Origin: an uncultured Pseudomonadota bacterium
GTDB lineage: Bacteria; Desulfobacterota; Syntrophorhabdia; Syntrophorhabdales; Syntrophorhabdaceae
Length of the DNA stretch: 48,692 bases
Direction: 5' to 3'
Assembly: GCA_937862865.1 (NCBI GenBank)
Contig: CALMFJ010000014.1
Coordinates: 1 to 48,692, forward strand
The notes under the pieces are model-generated. The model did not search any database, had not been told where the DNA came from, and saw only the letters and a program-made list of their open reading frames with translations. Positions 6,888 to 16,202 of the stretch are shown in pieces. Numbering within the stretch: the first letter of the stretch is position 1; the number at the start of each line of letters is the position of its first letter. Made by a program: the position numbers and the translations under genes.

Positions 6888-9173
6888 TCAGACTTTCTGT
6901 CCCTCTTTCTCCTTGAGGGCCCTCAGCACCTTCTCCGGCGTGATGGGAAGGTCTTTTATCCTTACCCCCACCGCGTCATAAACGGCGTTCGCAATGGCGG
7001 GAGCGGTCGGGACAAGGCCCGGCTCGCCGATGCCTTTCGCGCCGAACGGGCCGGCCTGCTCATCCGATTCGACAATGACCGCCTGGACGGGCGGGATGTC
7101 CCGGACGGTCGGCATCTTGTAGTCGAGGAAATTGCCGTTCTTCAGGTACCCCCTGTCCCAGATCATCCTTTCGCCGAGAGCGTAACCGACGCCTTGCAGG
7201 CCGCCGCCGTAGATCTGCCCCTCGAGGAGCATCGGGTTAATGGCCTTGCCGACATCATGGGCGGCTATGTAGTTGAGGATCTTCACCTGGCCTGTTTCCC
7301 GGTCGACCTCGACCTCGACCCCATGCGTGCCGTACGCATACGCAACGGACAGGTTGCCTCTGAACGTCTGGTCAAAATTTTCGTTCGGCGGGTCGTAAAA
7401 ATTCTCCGCTACGAGCATCCGTCCACCCAGGGTATAATGCGCCTTGCGCAGCACCTTTGCCAGGGGGATGTTCTTTTCCCTGTCGTTCTTCGAAAATATG
7501 ACCCCGTCCTGCATATCGAGCGCCTCTACAGGTTCACCGAGATTTTTCGCCGCTATCTCCATGATCTGCGCCTTGATCTTTTCAGCCGCCCCGAGGGCCG
7601 AGTTCCCTGCGACGAACGTTGTCCTGCTGGCATGAACACCGACGTCCCACGGGCACACGTCTGTATCGTTGTTTATGACGTTGATATCATCCATACCGAC
7701 GCCAAGGACCTCGGCAACGATCTGGGCGATTATCGTTTCCGAACCCTGCCCTATTTCGGACGACCCGGTTATGACGTCGACCTTGCCGTTGTCGTCGACC
7801 TTGATGATGGTCCCGCACCCGTCGGATTTATAGACGCGCGCGGCACCGCCGACGTGTATGAGCGACGCCATCCCGACGCCTCTTCCGTTTCTTTTGCCAT
7901 GCTTGTTCTTCCAGTCGAGACGATTTACCACCTCTTCTATACAATCCTTCAGCCCGCAGGATGTGATGCGGAAGTTTTGCGGGGTCACCTCCCCCGGTTC
8001 ATTCGCATTGATCCGCCGGATCTCGACCGGGTCGATCCCGGCCTTTATGGCGAGCTCATCGAGGCACGACTCGATGGCGAACGTTGCCTGCGGGTTCCCG
8101 TACCCCCTGAACGCCTGACTGTACGTGTTGTTCGTGTAGACGCATTTTGCCGTGTACTTGATGTTCGGGACCTTGTACAGGGAAGATATCGGCACCATCA
8201 TGACGGACGGCGTCGTTGCGCCCCACGACGTGTACGCGCCGTTGTCGAGGACCATCTCGATCTCGCGGAACGTCAGCTTCCCGTTCCCGTCGCATCCCTG
8301 CGATATCCTCGTTATCGTCGGCTGGCGCGGCGATGTCGCGAGGAATTCCTCTTCGCGCGAGAAAACGACCTTGACGGGCTTTCTCGTCCTGAGCGCGAGG
8401 AGGATCGCGATATATTCGTAGGCATACGTGTCGAGCTTGCTCCCGAAACCGCCGCCGATGGTGTTCTGGATCACCCTCACCCTCTTGTTTTTGAGCCCGA
8501 ACACCTTGAGGGCCTCGAGGAAGTCGTTCTGGGCGAGCGACGGGATCTGCGTATTGCTGTATATCGTGAGGTTGTTGCTTACATCGAACGACGCTACGCA
8601 CCCGCTGGTACCGAGGCAGCAATGCGTCACCCACTGTGTCGTATAGGAATCTTCGGCGATAAATGCCGATTCCTTTTTTGCCGCCTCGACATCCCCATTG
8701 ACGAATTTCCAGGGAAGCTTGAGGACATTCGATTTCGTTTCCTCATGGAGCAGCGCGGCGCCTTCCTTCATCGCCTCGATCGGATCGAAGATCCCCGGCA
8801 ATTCCTCGTATTCCACCTCTATGAGATCGACGGCCTCGTCGGCGATCTCCTGGGTTATCGCAGCAACTGCGGCGATCTCGTCGCGCGTCGACAGCACCTT
8901 GCCCGACTTCAGCGGCGGGTTGTCCTTCAAGAAACCGAACTTGAAATTGTTCGGTACGTCCGCTCCGGTGAGAACGGCCCTTACACCCGGCAGGGCGGCC
9001 GCCTTTGAGACATCGAGCCTCAGTATCTTTGCGTGCGGGTACTTGCTGTAGAGGATCTTGCCGTACAGCATGCCGGGAAGCTTCAGGTCCTGGATGTAGA
9101 CCGCCTGGCCTGTCGCCTTGAGGGGTGCGTCTTTCTTGGGTATCCTTTTTCCGACATATTTCAGGCCTTCCAT
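6888..9173 (-). CDS. Molybdopterin subunit of CoxL/XdhB-type hydroxylase
   Basis: 761 aa, complete large subunit of a second, distinct molybdenum hydroxylase. The hammerhead domain (residues about 15-120) is followed by molybdopterin domains with GGGFGSK in the first Mo loop, and near the C-terminus FGAKGIGEPG holds the canonical catalytic Glu (E717). The enzyme would hydroxylate a carbon next to a ring nitrogen or an aldehyde with water-derived oxygen. The start at 9173 follows GGAGGTGACC; the longer in-frame ORF to 9344 is only overlap with the small-subunit gene. The gene order M-S-L (FAD, FeS, Mo) differs from the L-M-S order of the HcrABC set at 53-3740. In the proposed indoleacetate-like scheme this enzyme would oxidise the heterocycle; that is inference. 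Confidence 0.92.
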   Translation of the reverse strand: MEGLKYVGKRIPKKDAPLKATGQAVYIQDLKLPGMLYGKILYSKYPHAKILRLDVSKAAALPGVRAVLTGADVPNNFKFGFLKDNPPLKSGKVLSTRDEIAAVAAITQEIADEAVDLIEVEYEELPGIFDPIEAMKEGAALLHEETKSNVLKLPWKFVNGDVEAAKKESAFIAEDSYTTQWVTHCCLGTSGCVASFDVSNNLTIYSNTQIPSLAQNDFLEALKVFGLKNKRVRVIQNTIGGGFGSKLDTYAYEYIAILLALRTRKPVKVVFSREEEFLATSPRQPTITRISQGCDGNGKLTFREIEMVLDNGAYTSWGATTPSVMMVPISSLYKVPNIKYTAKCVYTNNTYSQAFRGYGNPQATFAIESCLDELAIKAGIDPVEIRRINANEPGEVTPQNFRITSCGLKDCIEEVVNRLDWKNKHGKRNGRGVGMASLIHVGGAARVYKSDGCGTIIKVDDNGKVDVITGSSEIGQGSETIIAQIVAEVLGVGMDDINVINNDTDVCPWDVGVHASRTTFVAGNSALGAAEKIKAQIMEIAAKNLGEPVEALDMQDGVIFSKNDREKNIPLAKVLRKAHYTLGGRMLVAENFYDPPNENFDQTFRGNLSVAYAYGTHGVEVEVDRETGQVKILNYIAAHDVGKAINPMLLEGQIYGGGLQGVGYALGERMIWDRGYLKNGNFLDYKMPTVRDIPPVQAVIVESDEQAGPFGAKGIGEPGLVPTAPAIANAVYDAVGVRIKDLPITPEKVLRALKEKEGQKV

Positions 9174-9175
9174 GG

Positions 9176-9643
9176 TCACCTCCCCCCGCCAACGGATTTT
9201 ATGGCATCGATGATCTTCACATAACCGGTGCATCTGCAGAGGTTGCCCTCGATGCTTTCCTTTATCTCTTCGTCCGTCGGTTTGGGCTTCCGGTCGAGGA
9301 GCGCCTTCGCCGACATGATCATGCCGGGGATGCAGAAACCGCACTGGACCGCTCCTTCATCCACGAACGCCTTCTGGATCGGGTCGAGCTCGCCATTCTT
9401 CGCCATAAGGCCTTCGATGGTAACGATACTCCTGCCTTCAGCCTCCATGACGGGGTACAGGCACGAATTGACCGCCTGGCCGTCGATTATGACCGTGCAT
9501 GCGCCGCATTCACCGTAGCCGCACCCTTCCTTGGTGCCCGTCATCTCAAGGACCTCCCGAAGAACGTAAAGAAGGGTCCATTTGGGATCGGCTTCAATGT
9601 TTATCTTCTCATTGTTTAAGGTGAAGGTGATCTCTTTTTTCAT
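9176..9643 (-). CDS. Molybdenum hydroxylase small subunit, two [2Fe-2S] clusters
   Basis: 155 aa. Ferredoxin-like N-terminal domain with C41, C46, C49 and C61, and C-terminal cluster domain with C101, C104, C136 and C138, so both [2Fe-2S] sites are complete. It transfers electrons from the molybdenum centre (6888-9173) to FAD (9654-10631). The start at 9643 was chosen because AAGGAGGGG lies upstream; the longer ORF to 9706 runs into the FAD-subunit gene. It is separated from both partner genes by only 2-10 bases. It is clearly similar to, but not a recent duplicate of, the small subunit at 53-520, since the sequences differ throughout the second half. Confidence 0.93.
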   Translation of the reverse strand: MKKEITFTLNNEKINIEADPKWTLLYVLREVLEMTGTKEGCGYGECGACTVIIDGQAVNSCLYPVMEAEGRSIVTIEGLMAKNGELDPIQKAFVDEGAVQCGFCIPGMIMSAKALLDRKPKPTDEEIKESIEGNLCRCTGYVKIIDAIKSVGGGR

Positions 9644-9653
9644 TTTCCCCTCC

Positions 9654-10631
9654 TTACCACAGCCTTTCCGGCCAGATGGTGTCATCGGGCCTGATAACGC
9701 GGTCAACCGCTCTCAATATTGCGCGCTTCGTCAGTACCCTTACCATGTCGCGCCGGTACCAGGCCTCGCCGCGTATGCTGTCGCGCGGCTGACATTCCGA
9801 GGCGGCTATCTCGCCGATCTCCTCAAAGAGACCTTCCGAAATGACCTTGCCCTTGAGCGCCGTTTCAGCCTTCTTCGCACGCATGGGACGCGGGGCAACT
9901 ACCCCCAACGCTATCCTGGCATCCTCGCAGACCAGTTTTTCGTCTTCGAACCTTTTGAGCACATTTGAGATATTATCGATAGTGCAGAGGGCATCCCTGC
10001 AACCGATCTCGTTCCCGTCTATCCTGATGGTCACCCGGGCCGCAACGCCGAGCATCGGAAGGTCCATTGCCTGGCGCCGCGTGTGCTTGATGTATGCGGA
10101 CCCCGTTTTCTCGCTGAAGGCGGGCATCGCGAAACCCTTGACGATCTCGCCGGGCCCGAGTGCGACCTTGTTGGGCCCTAAGAAGAATTCGTCGATCGGC
10201 ACCGCGCGCTCGCCCGACTTTCCCGCTATCACAACGCTCGCATCGAGGACAAGAAGCGGGCACGCGGTGTCCGCAGACGGTGCCGCGTTGCAGATATTCC
10301 CGCCCATCGTTGCGACGTTGCGGATCTGGAGGGACCCGACCTTGCTTGCCGCATCGGAGAGGGCGGTGTACCTCTTCTGAATGAGATCATTCTTCGCTAT
10401 CGCATTATGCGTGACCGCACTTCCGACAGCAAGGCCGGACGATGTGTCGACGTAGTCAAGATCTCGCACATTGCGCAGCGAGATAAGGCACCCGGGAGAA
10501 AGTTTCCTCTGCCGGATGAGGACCATAACATCCGTACCGCCGGAGATATACACGCCTTTTCCGCCGGAACCCTCCATCAAGGCCATAGCCTCGGCAACGC
10601 TTTCGGGCTTGTAATACTCGAAGCTCCCCAT
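9654..10631 (-). CDS. FAD subunit of CoxM-type molybdenum hydroxylase
   Basis: 325 aa. FAD-binding motifs SGGTDV near 31-36 and TMGGNICNAAPSAD near 108-121 are typical CoxM signatures, followed by the CO-dehydrogenase flavoprotein C-terminal domain. It lacks the four-cysteine insert seen in the other FAD subunit of this window, so it should be a conventional electron exit to NAD or another acceptor. The start at 10631 is preceded by AGGAGGGG; the longer in-frame ORF to 11045 lies inside the CoA-ligase gene and is not real. First gene of the second Mo-hydroxylase trio, 38 bases after the CoA ligase. Confidence 0.92.
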   Translation of the reverse strand: MGSFEYYKPESVAEAMALMEGSGGKGVYISGGTDVMVLIRQRKLSPGCLISLRNVRDLDYVDTSSGLAVGSAVTHNAIAKNDLIQKRYTALSDAASKVGSLQIRNVATMGGNICNAAPSADTACPLLVLDASVVIAGKSGERAVPIDEFFLGPNKVALGPGEIVKGFAMPAFSEKTGSAYIKHTRRQAMDLPMLGVAARVTIRIDGNEIGCRDALCTIDNISNVLKRFEDEKLVCEDARIALGVVAPRPMRAKKAETALKGKVISEGLFEEIGEIAASECQPRDSIRGEAWYRRDMVRVLTKRAILRAVDRVIRPDDTIWPERLW

Positions 10632-10669
10632 AACCCCTCCTATTGTGATCCTCAAGGAACAGAGGACCC

Positions 10670-11977
10670 TTATATGTCTCTCTCGTCGTAAACGCGTTTC
10701 GTCTTGCGTTCCGAACGCGGAAGCGACCCGTAATCCTCGACCTCCACGTCGCAGCTTACGAGCACCTGCCTCTTGATCTCCTTTTCTATTGCCTTGCGGA
10801 TATGTTTGTCCGCATCGTGCGACTTTGCTGTCCCCTGCGCACGCTCGACCTTTACCAGCATATGGTCCTTCCCGCCCTTTTCCTTCCGGTAAAGGCGTAT
10901 CTGGTACTCGCTCCCGACGTCCTTCATGTGCGACAGTATCTGGTCGATGTGGCTCGGGTAGATATTGACCGCGCGGAAGATGAACATGTCGTCGCTGCGG
11001 CCGAGTATCCTGTCGTGGCGCGGCATGAGGCTTCCGCAGGGGCACTCTCCCGGGATAAGCCTCGTCAGGTCACGCGTGCGGTACCGGATAAGCGGCGCCC
11101 CTTCCTTGCGCAGCGTCGTCACGACCATCTCGCCGACCTCTCCCTCGGGAACGGGCTCGAGCGTTTCCGGGTCGAGGATCTCGAGGATGTAGTAATCGGC
11201 CCAGTAGTGGATCCCCGTGTGGTACCTGCAGTCGAGCCCCGTGCCCGGCCCGTAAAGCTCCGTCATGCCCGGGATATCGTACAGCTGGTCGAACGCCACG
11301 CCGGAGAGCTCCGATATCCTCTGGCGCATGGAATCGCTCGCCCTTTCCGAACCGAAGATCATCTTGCTGAGGGCGATCTTTCCGCGCAGCCCCCTTTCCT
11401 CGATAAGCTCCGCCATGAGAAGGCCCATCGACGCGGTACACGTCATGACGGTCGTCCCGAAGTCTTCGAGGAACTGGCACTGCATGTCCGTGTTGCCGGG
11501 GCCGATGGGGATGGACATCGCACCGAAACGCTCACAGCCGTTCTGGAAACCCCATCCCGCCGTCCAGACGCCGTACCCGACGGCGATCTGTATCCTGTCT
11601 TCGGGGGTGCAGTCCGCGTATGCATAACACCGGGCGAACATGTTTGCCCAGTCCTCGATATCGTTTGCGGTATAGCAGAGCACCTTGCGCTTGCCGGTCG
11701 TCCCGCTCGACGCGTGGATGCGGACGATCTTCTCAAAAGGGACGCTCCGCAAGGGAAAAGGGTACCCTTCCTGAAGGTCCTTGCTCGTCGTGAAAGGCAG
11801 CTTCCGTATATCGGCGAGCGATTTGATCCTGTCCGGCGTGACCCCCGCCTCGTCGAGCTTCCTGAGATAATGCGCGGAACCCCTGTACGCATGTTCGACC
11901 GTCCATTTAAGCCCTTTGAGCTGGAGCTCCTTCAGCTCCTTTTCGGATTTCACTTTACTGTCGAATGGCCGTTCCAT
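10670..11977 (-). CDS. paaK: Phenylacetate-CoA ligase-like AMP-forming enzyme
   Basis: 435 aa, the normal length for PaaK-type aryl-acetate CoA ligases. The adenylate-forming phosphate loop SSGTTGK lies near residue 90, the mid-chain DIPGMTELYGPG segment forms the adenine/acid pocket, and YRTRDLT marks the hinge to the C-terminal domain. It activates a carboxylic acid to its CoA thioester with ATP, giving AMP and PPi, in the cytoplasm. AGGAGGAG precedes the ATG at 11977. It lies between hyuB and the Mo-hydroxylase genes, which suggests it activates the aromatic or heterocyclic acid handled by those enzymes. The symbol is by family only: this need not be phenylacetate-specific, and PaaK-like enzymes for indoleacetate exist. 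Confidence 0.9.
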   Translation of the reverse strand: MERPFDSKVKSEKELKELQLKGLKWTVEHAYRGSAHYLRKLDEAGVTPDRIKSLADIRKLPFTTSKDLQEGYPFPLRSVPFEKIVRIHASSGTTGKRKVLCYTANDIEDWANMFARCYAYADCTPEDRIQIAVGYGVWTAGWGFQNGCERFGAMSIPIGPGNTDMQCQFLEDFGTTVMTCTASMGLLMAELIEERGLRGKIALSKMIFGSERASDSMRQRISELSGVAFDQLYDIPGMTELYGPGTGLDCRYHTGIHYWADYYILEILDPETLEPVPEGEVGEMVVTTLRKEGAPLIRYRTRDLTRLIPGECPCGSLMPRHDRILGRSDDMFIFRAVNIYPSHIDQILSHMKDVGSEYQIRLYRKEKGGKDHMLVKVERAQGTAKSHDADKHIRKAIEKEIKRQVLVSCDVEVEDYGSLPRSERKTKRVYDERDI

Positions 11978-12010
11978 GGTGATCTCCTCCTGTGATGGCA
12001 ATGCGCCTTC

Positions 12011-13720
12011 TTATTGTCTCAATTTTCGTGTCTGGTCTTCGTTGACCCGCATCGTCTCCGGGTCGATGGCGACCCTGTATTCCGAGCGCGCACGCTCAAG
12101 GCTCACATAGCCCTGGATGACGTCGTTGAGGACGAGCGCAGGGTCGCGCTCCTGAGGGTCGCCGTAGCCGCCGCCGCCCGGGGCGTCGATGATCACGACA
12201 TCGCCGGGCTTGAGCTGCGTCAGGCCGTAAGAATTTCCCGGTTCGCCGTTGACGAGGAACTGTGCCCGCGCGCCCGGCTTGCCCCCGAAAAGCCCCTCTG
12301 CCGGGTAGGTATACCGCCCGGCCTGTATGCCGAGGTTGACAGGCGGCATCGGGGAATACTCGTCGTCGGGGACCCTGAAGACCTCCCGTTTGCCGAGCCC
12401 GCCCTTCATTCTCCCGATACCCCCCGAATCCGTCAATATCTCGCGCTTTTCAACGATGAGCGGCGTATCGCTTTCAAATATCTCGACCGGGGTGTTCGCG
12501 CCGTTGGCCGGAAAGATGTAGACATAGTTCCCGTCGTTGCGCGCCCCCGCACCCATGCCGCCGCCCCGTATGATGACGCTGTGCCAGGGCTTTGCATCCT
12601 TTCTCTTCCCGTAAAAGACATTCATCGCCGCCGGGGTCCCGCCCGATGCCGCGATGACCTTGTCCGGGAGTACATCGGACAGTGCCCGGTAGATGACCTC
12701 GGTGAGGAAATGGCCGACCCCCATGCGGGCAGCCACAGCCGCGGGGAACTTGCAGTTGATGACCGTCCCCTCGGGCGCCGTCAGCACGATGGGCCGCGCA
12801 CAGCCTTCATTGTTCGGTATATCGGGGGCGAACATGCTCTTGATCGCCATGAAGACATACGCATACGTGAAGTTGTAGACGACATTGCCGCCCCAGTTCA
12901 CCTGGCCGGAAGACCCGTCAAGGTCGACGAGGATATCGCTTCCCTTTATCTCCACCTTCGCGTTGATGACGATATCGCTCGAGCCTTTCATCTGCTCGAT
13001 GACACCGCGCGTGCGGTAAACACCGTCGGGGATCTTTTCTATCTCTTCCCGCATGCTCTTCTCGGTGAGCCCGATGATCTGGTCCGCCAGGTCGTCGAGG
13101 TTCTCGAGACCGCTTTCCTTGAGCATCTGGCATATCTTTTCACCGCACACGTGGTTCGCCGCGATCTGCGAGCGGATGTCGCCGATGACCTCGTCGGGCG
13201 TCCTGACATTCCACCTTATGAGGTCGAGCACCGATTCGTTGAGCACCCCCTTGTCGTAGAGCTTCACGAGGGGTATGAAGAGCCCCTCTTCGAAGACGTC
13301 ATGGTTGTCGGAGGCCACGCGACCGCCGATGTCGGAATGGTGAAAGACACAGGCAGTGAACGCAACCAGTTTGTCCCGGTAGAAGATCGGGCTCATGACG
13401 CAGACATCGTTCAGGTGCCCGGCAAGCGCCCACGGGTCGTTCGTGATGAACGCGTCGCCCTGGTTGTAGTATTCGACCGGGAATTTATTGACGAGGTTTT
13501 TGATCCCGAGGGCCATCGCCCCGGACTGGCCGGGCGTGGCAAAGGATCCCTGCGCCAGTTCGCGCCCGAAGCGGTCGGTGAACATGCAGGTGTAGTCGTG
13601 GGCATCGCGCAGGAGGCTCGAAAAAGCCGTACGCGCAACACTGCCGTCCGCCTCGTCGACGATCGATATGAGGCGCCGCCACAATATTTCGAGTGTGATA
13701 GGGTCGAATGCGCGTGCCAT
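12011..13720 (-). CDS. hyuB: HyuB-type hydantoinase/oxoprolinase subunit
   Basis: 569 aa, full length for N-methylhydantoinase B / acetone carboxylase alpha-family subunits of the HyuB class (acetone carboxylase subunits are about 200 residues longer). Family features include the N-terminal DPITLEILWRRL, DFSCxF-like DYTCMF, NDPWALAGHLNDVC in the first third and a glycine-rich GGGGYGDP near the C-terminus. It acts with HyuA in ATP-dependent hydrolysis of a cyclic amide (hydantoin, 5-oxoproline or lactam ring). GGAGGTGAT precedes the ATG, which overlaps the hyuA stop region at 13720. In an indoleacetate-type pathway the pair would open the oxindole lactam; that role is inferred from neighbours. 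Confidence 0.9.
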   Translation of the reverse strand: MARAFDPITLEILWRRLISIVDEADGSVARTAFSSLLRDAHDYTCMFTDRFGRELAQGSFATPGQSGAMALGIKNLVNKFPVEYYNQGDAFITNDPWALAGHLNDVCVMSPIFYRDKLVAFTACVFHHSDIGGRVASDNHDVFEEGLFIPLVKLYDKGVLNESVLDLIRWNVRTPDEVIGDIRSQIAANHVCGEKICQMLKESGLENLDDLADQIIGLTEKSMREEIEKIPDGVYRTRGVIEQMKGSSDIVINAKVEIKGSDILVDLDGSSGQVNWGGNVVYNFTYAYVFMAIKSMFAPDIPNNEGCARPIVLTAPEGTVINCKFPAAVAARMGVGHFLTEVIYRALSDVLPDKVIAASGGTPAAMNVFYGKRKDAKPWHSVIIRGGGMGAGARNDGNYVYIFPANGANTPVEIFESDTPLIVEKREILTDSGGIGRMKGGLGKREVFRVPDDEYSPMPPVNLGIQAGRYTYPAEGLFGGKPGARAQFLVNGEPGNSYGLTQLKPGDVVIIDAPGGGGYGDPQERDPALVLNDVIQGYVSLERARSEYRVAIDPETMRVNEDQTRKLRQ

Positions 13721-15816
13721 CAGATCACCTCCTTCATATCCACCCAGAGGAACCCGTAATCATCCACCCGGACGTGGGAGCCCTCCCCGATGATCAGGGT
13801 CGACTCCTTCTCTTCGATGATCGCCGGGCCGGGGAACATGGCCGACGGGTACAGGTTATAGCGGTCGTAGACCGTAAAGGGGATAAAACCCTTCGATATC
13901 GGCGAATACGCGAGCCGCTCTCCTTTGACCGCACGGTCGAGGGTCTTCCCCGCCCCGTCCATCTTCGGCAGCTGCAGCAATTTTTCCGGAAGGCTCGCCC
14001 TCACCTTGAAGTTGATGAATTCGACCTCGGAATCCGGGTACGTCCGGCCGTACAGTCTCTCATAGGCCTGGTCGAAATAGCGCCTGACCGCGCCTTTTTC
14101 TATCTTTGCAAAGTCCCCGTCAGGAACGGCAATGTTCATCTCGGAGCCCTGGCCGACAAACCGCATATCGACCGTCCTTTCGAACCGGATCACCTCCCCG
14201 CTCGCCTCTTTCTTCAATATCTGCGCCGCATCGGCCTCGAGCTTCCTGAAGATGTCCTCGATCTCCGCAAACGACGCATCCGCAAGCGAGACCTTGTGGC
14301 TCCTCAAGAGGTCGAACGCGCGCGGGGCCGTGAAAAAACCCATCGCGGACCCGACACCCGCATTGGGAGGTATCAGCATCCGGGGCGACCCCAGTTTCCT
14401 CGCGAGCCCGTAGGCGTGGACCGGGCCCGCACCGCCGAACGCCGCGATGGTGACGATCTTCGGGTTGCCCCCCTTCTCGGCGATATGCGTCTTCGCCGCA
14501 GCGGCCATCGTTTCGTTTATCAGGTCGTGGATGCCCCAGACGGCCTGGATGAAGGAAACCCCGAGCGGCTTTGCGATCTTTTCCTCGACGCCGCGGCGTG
14601 CAGCCTCCTTGTCGAGTTTCATGGTGCCGCCGAGGAAATAATTCTCATCAAGATACCCGAGGAGAAGGTCGGCATCGGTGACGCAGGGTTCCGTCCCTCC
14701 CCTGCCGTAGCAGATCGGACCGGGGTCGGCGCCGGAGCTCTCGGGGCCCACCTGGAGCGTGCCGAGCTTGCTCACCTTCGCTATCGAGCCGCCTCCCGCA
14801 CCGATCTCCATGAGGTCGACGACCGGGACCTGGATGGTGAGCCCGCTTCCCTTCATGAACCTCTGGACACGGCCCACCTCGAAGGTCGGCACGACGCCCG
14901 CGACGCCCTTCTGGATAAGGCACGATTTCGCGGTCGTCCCGCCCATGTCGAAACAGAACATCTCCGGGATATCGAAATGCTTCCCGTAGTACTGGCCTGC
15001 TATGACGGCGGCGGTGGGGCCGGATTCGATGATCCTCACGGGGAACTGCGCGGCCGTATCGACGGACGTGACACCGCCCGATGACAGCATGATGAAGAGC
15101 TTTCCGGTAAAGCCGATCGATTGCAGCCGCCCCGACAGCTTCGCCACGTACCGGCCGGTGAGGGGCTTCACATACGCGTTCGTGACGGTGGTGCTCGTCC
15201 TCTCATATTCCTTGATCTGCGGAAGGACGTGGTACGAGATCGATGTTGAGATGCCCGGCGCCTCCTTCTCTATCATCTCTTCGATCATACGCTCGTGCGC
15301 GGGGTTCTCGAAAGAATTGAGAAGGCACACGGCGACGGACTCGACACCCATATCGAGGAGGTTCTTGATGGCCCTCCGTGCGTCTTCCGGATCGAGCGGT
15401 TTCAGGACCGTACCGTCGCTGCGGATGCGTTCGTCGACCTCAAGGCGGTATTGCCTCGGGATGAGCGGTTCAGGGAATTCGGCGAAGATGTCGTACGGTG
15501 CGTACCGGATCTCCCGCCCGATCTCCAGGATGTCGCGGAAGCCCCTCGTCGTGATGAGGCCGGTCCGCGCTCCTTTTCTCTCGATAATGGAATTTATGAC
15601 AAGCGTTGTCCCGTGGATGATCTCATCCAGTTTCCCCACAAAGTCGGGCGTTACCTGTTCGAGGGCGCGTATCCCCTCTTCGACCGCGTCCGACGGGTCA
15701 CGCGGCGTCGTCAGGCACTTGCCGGTCATGATCTCCCCGGTCTGGTCGTTGAGCAAAACGAAATCGGTGAATGTCCCGCCTATATCACACCCGAGCCGGT
15801 AAAACCTCTCTTGCAT
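13720..15816 (-). CDS. hyuA: HyuA-type ATP-dependent hydantoinase/oxoprolinase subunit
   Basis: 698 aa, the size of HyuA proteins. The N-terminal DIGGTFTDF (about residues 10-18) is the phosphate-binding loop of the ASKHA-fold ATPase, repeated in the FDMGGTTAKS motif in the centre, and GGAGPVHAYGLA lies further on. These three motifs define hydantoinase A / acetone carboxylase beta. The enzyme uses ATP to activate a ring amide for hydrolysis. GGGGGAG precedes the ATG. It is the first gene after the repeat-filled gap 15817-16202, so a fresh promoter there is possible although none is convincing. The length and the partner HyuB argue against acetone carboxylase, and no third (gamma) subunit is present. 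Confidence 0.9.
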   Translation of the reverse strand: MQERFYRLGCDIGGTFTDFVLLNDQTGEIMTGKCLTTPRDPSDAVEEGIRALEQVTPDFVGKLDEIIHGTTLVINSIIERKGARTGLITTRGFRDILEIGREIRYAPYDIFAEFPEPLIPRQYRLEVDERIRSDGTVLKPLDPEDARRAIKNLLDMGVESVAVCLLNSFENPAHERMIEEMIEKEAPGISTSISYHVLPQIKEYERTSTTVTNAYVKPLTGRYVAKLSGRLQSIGFTGKLFIMLSSGGVTSVDTAAQFPVRIIESGPTAAVIAGQYYGKHFDIPEMFCFDMGGTTAKSCLIQKGVAGVVPTFEVGRVQRFMKGSGLTIQVPVVDLMEIGAGGGSIAKVSKLGTLQVGPESSGADPGPICYGRGGTEPCVTDADLLLGYLDENYFLGGTMKLDKEAARRGVEEKIAKPLGVSFIQAVWGIHDLINETMAAAAKTHIAEKGGNPKIVTIAAFGGAGPVHAYGLARKLGSPRMLIPPNAGVGSAMGFFTAPRAFDLLRSHKVSLADASFAEIEDIFRKLEADAAQILKKEASGEVIRFERTVDMRFVGQGSEMNIAVPDGDFAKIEKGAVRRYFDQAYERLYGRTYPDSEVEFINFKVRASLPEKLLQLPKMDGAGKTLDRAVKGERLAYSPISKGFIPFTVYDRYNLYPSAMFPGPAIIEEKESTLIIGEGSHVRVDDYGFLWVDMKEVI

Positions 15817-15958
15817 AACTCCCCCTTTTTAAACCATCAGCTACAAGTATGTTCTCTTGTGTCCCGTTCCTTGTCCGTCGTCCATCCCCTGGGGACTACG
15901 TCGCAACTCCCCTCCCCTTCGAGAATCATCCGTTGCGTTTCCAGACGCAACCCCCTGT

Positions 15959-16108
15959 CGTCATCCCGGTGCCTGACACCGGGATCCAAGGTCCTGGTTT
16001 TCTTGTATCGTTTTGTTTCCAAATTATTCCTTAATATGTTTAACAATATGGCCACAATACCTCATAACAGCAAAACCTTGGATTCCGGTGTCAAGCACCG
16101 GAATGACG
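15959..16108. repeat. MITE-like palindromic repeat, copy B, with an adjoining half copy
   Basis: About 150 bases bounded by CGTCATCCCGGTGCCTGAC on the left and GTCAAGCACCGGAATGACG on the right, with inner arms ATCCAAGG / CCTTGGAT. The same ends are found in copy A at 6262-6383; the centres differ. A decayed half copy (CCTGGACTCCAGCGTCC onwards, 16122-16164) follows directly. These elements occupy most of the 386-base gap between the large mutase subunit gene and hyuA. The rest of that gap (15817-15958) shows only the hyuA ribosome site and no clear promoter or ORF. Confidence 0.8.
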
Positions 16109-16202
16109 GGTTGAGTGAATACCCTGGACTCCAGCGTCCAAAGGATGTCCGGCCGGGATGACGGGTTGGGTTTCCACGGCAGGCCCTCCACTCGCACCCC
16201 TG

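Noticed and set aside
12011-15816. Acetone carboxylase
   Set aside because: The alpha-family subunit is about 200 residues too short and no gamma subunit is present; HyuA/HyuB lengths fit better.
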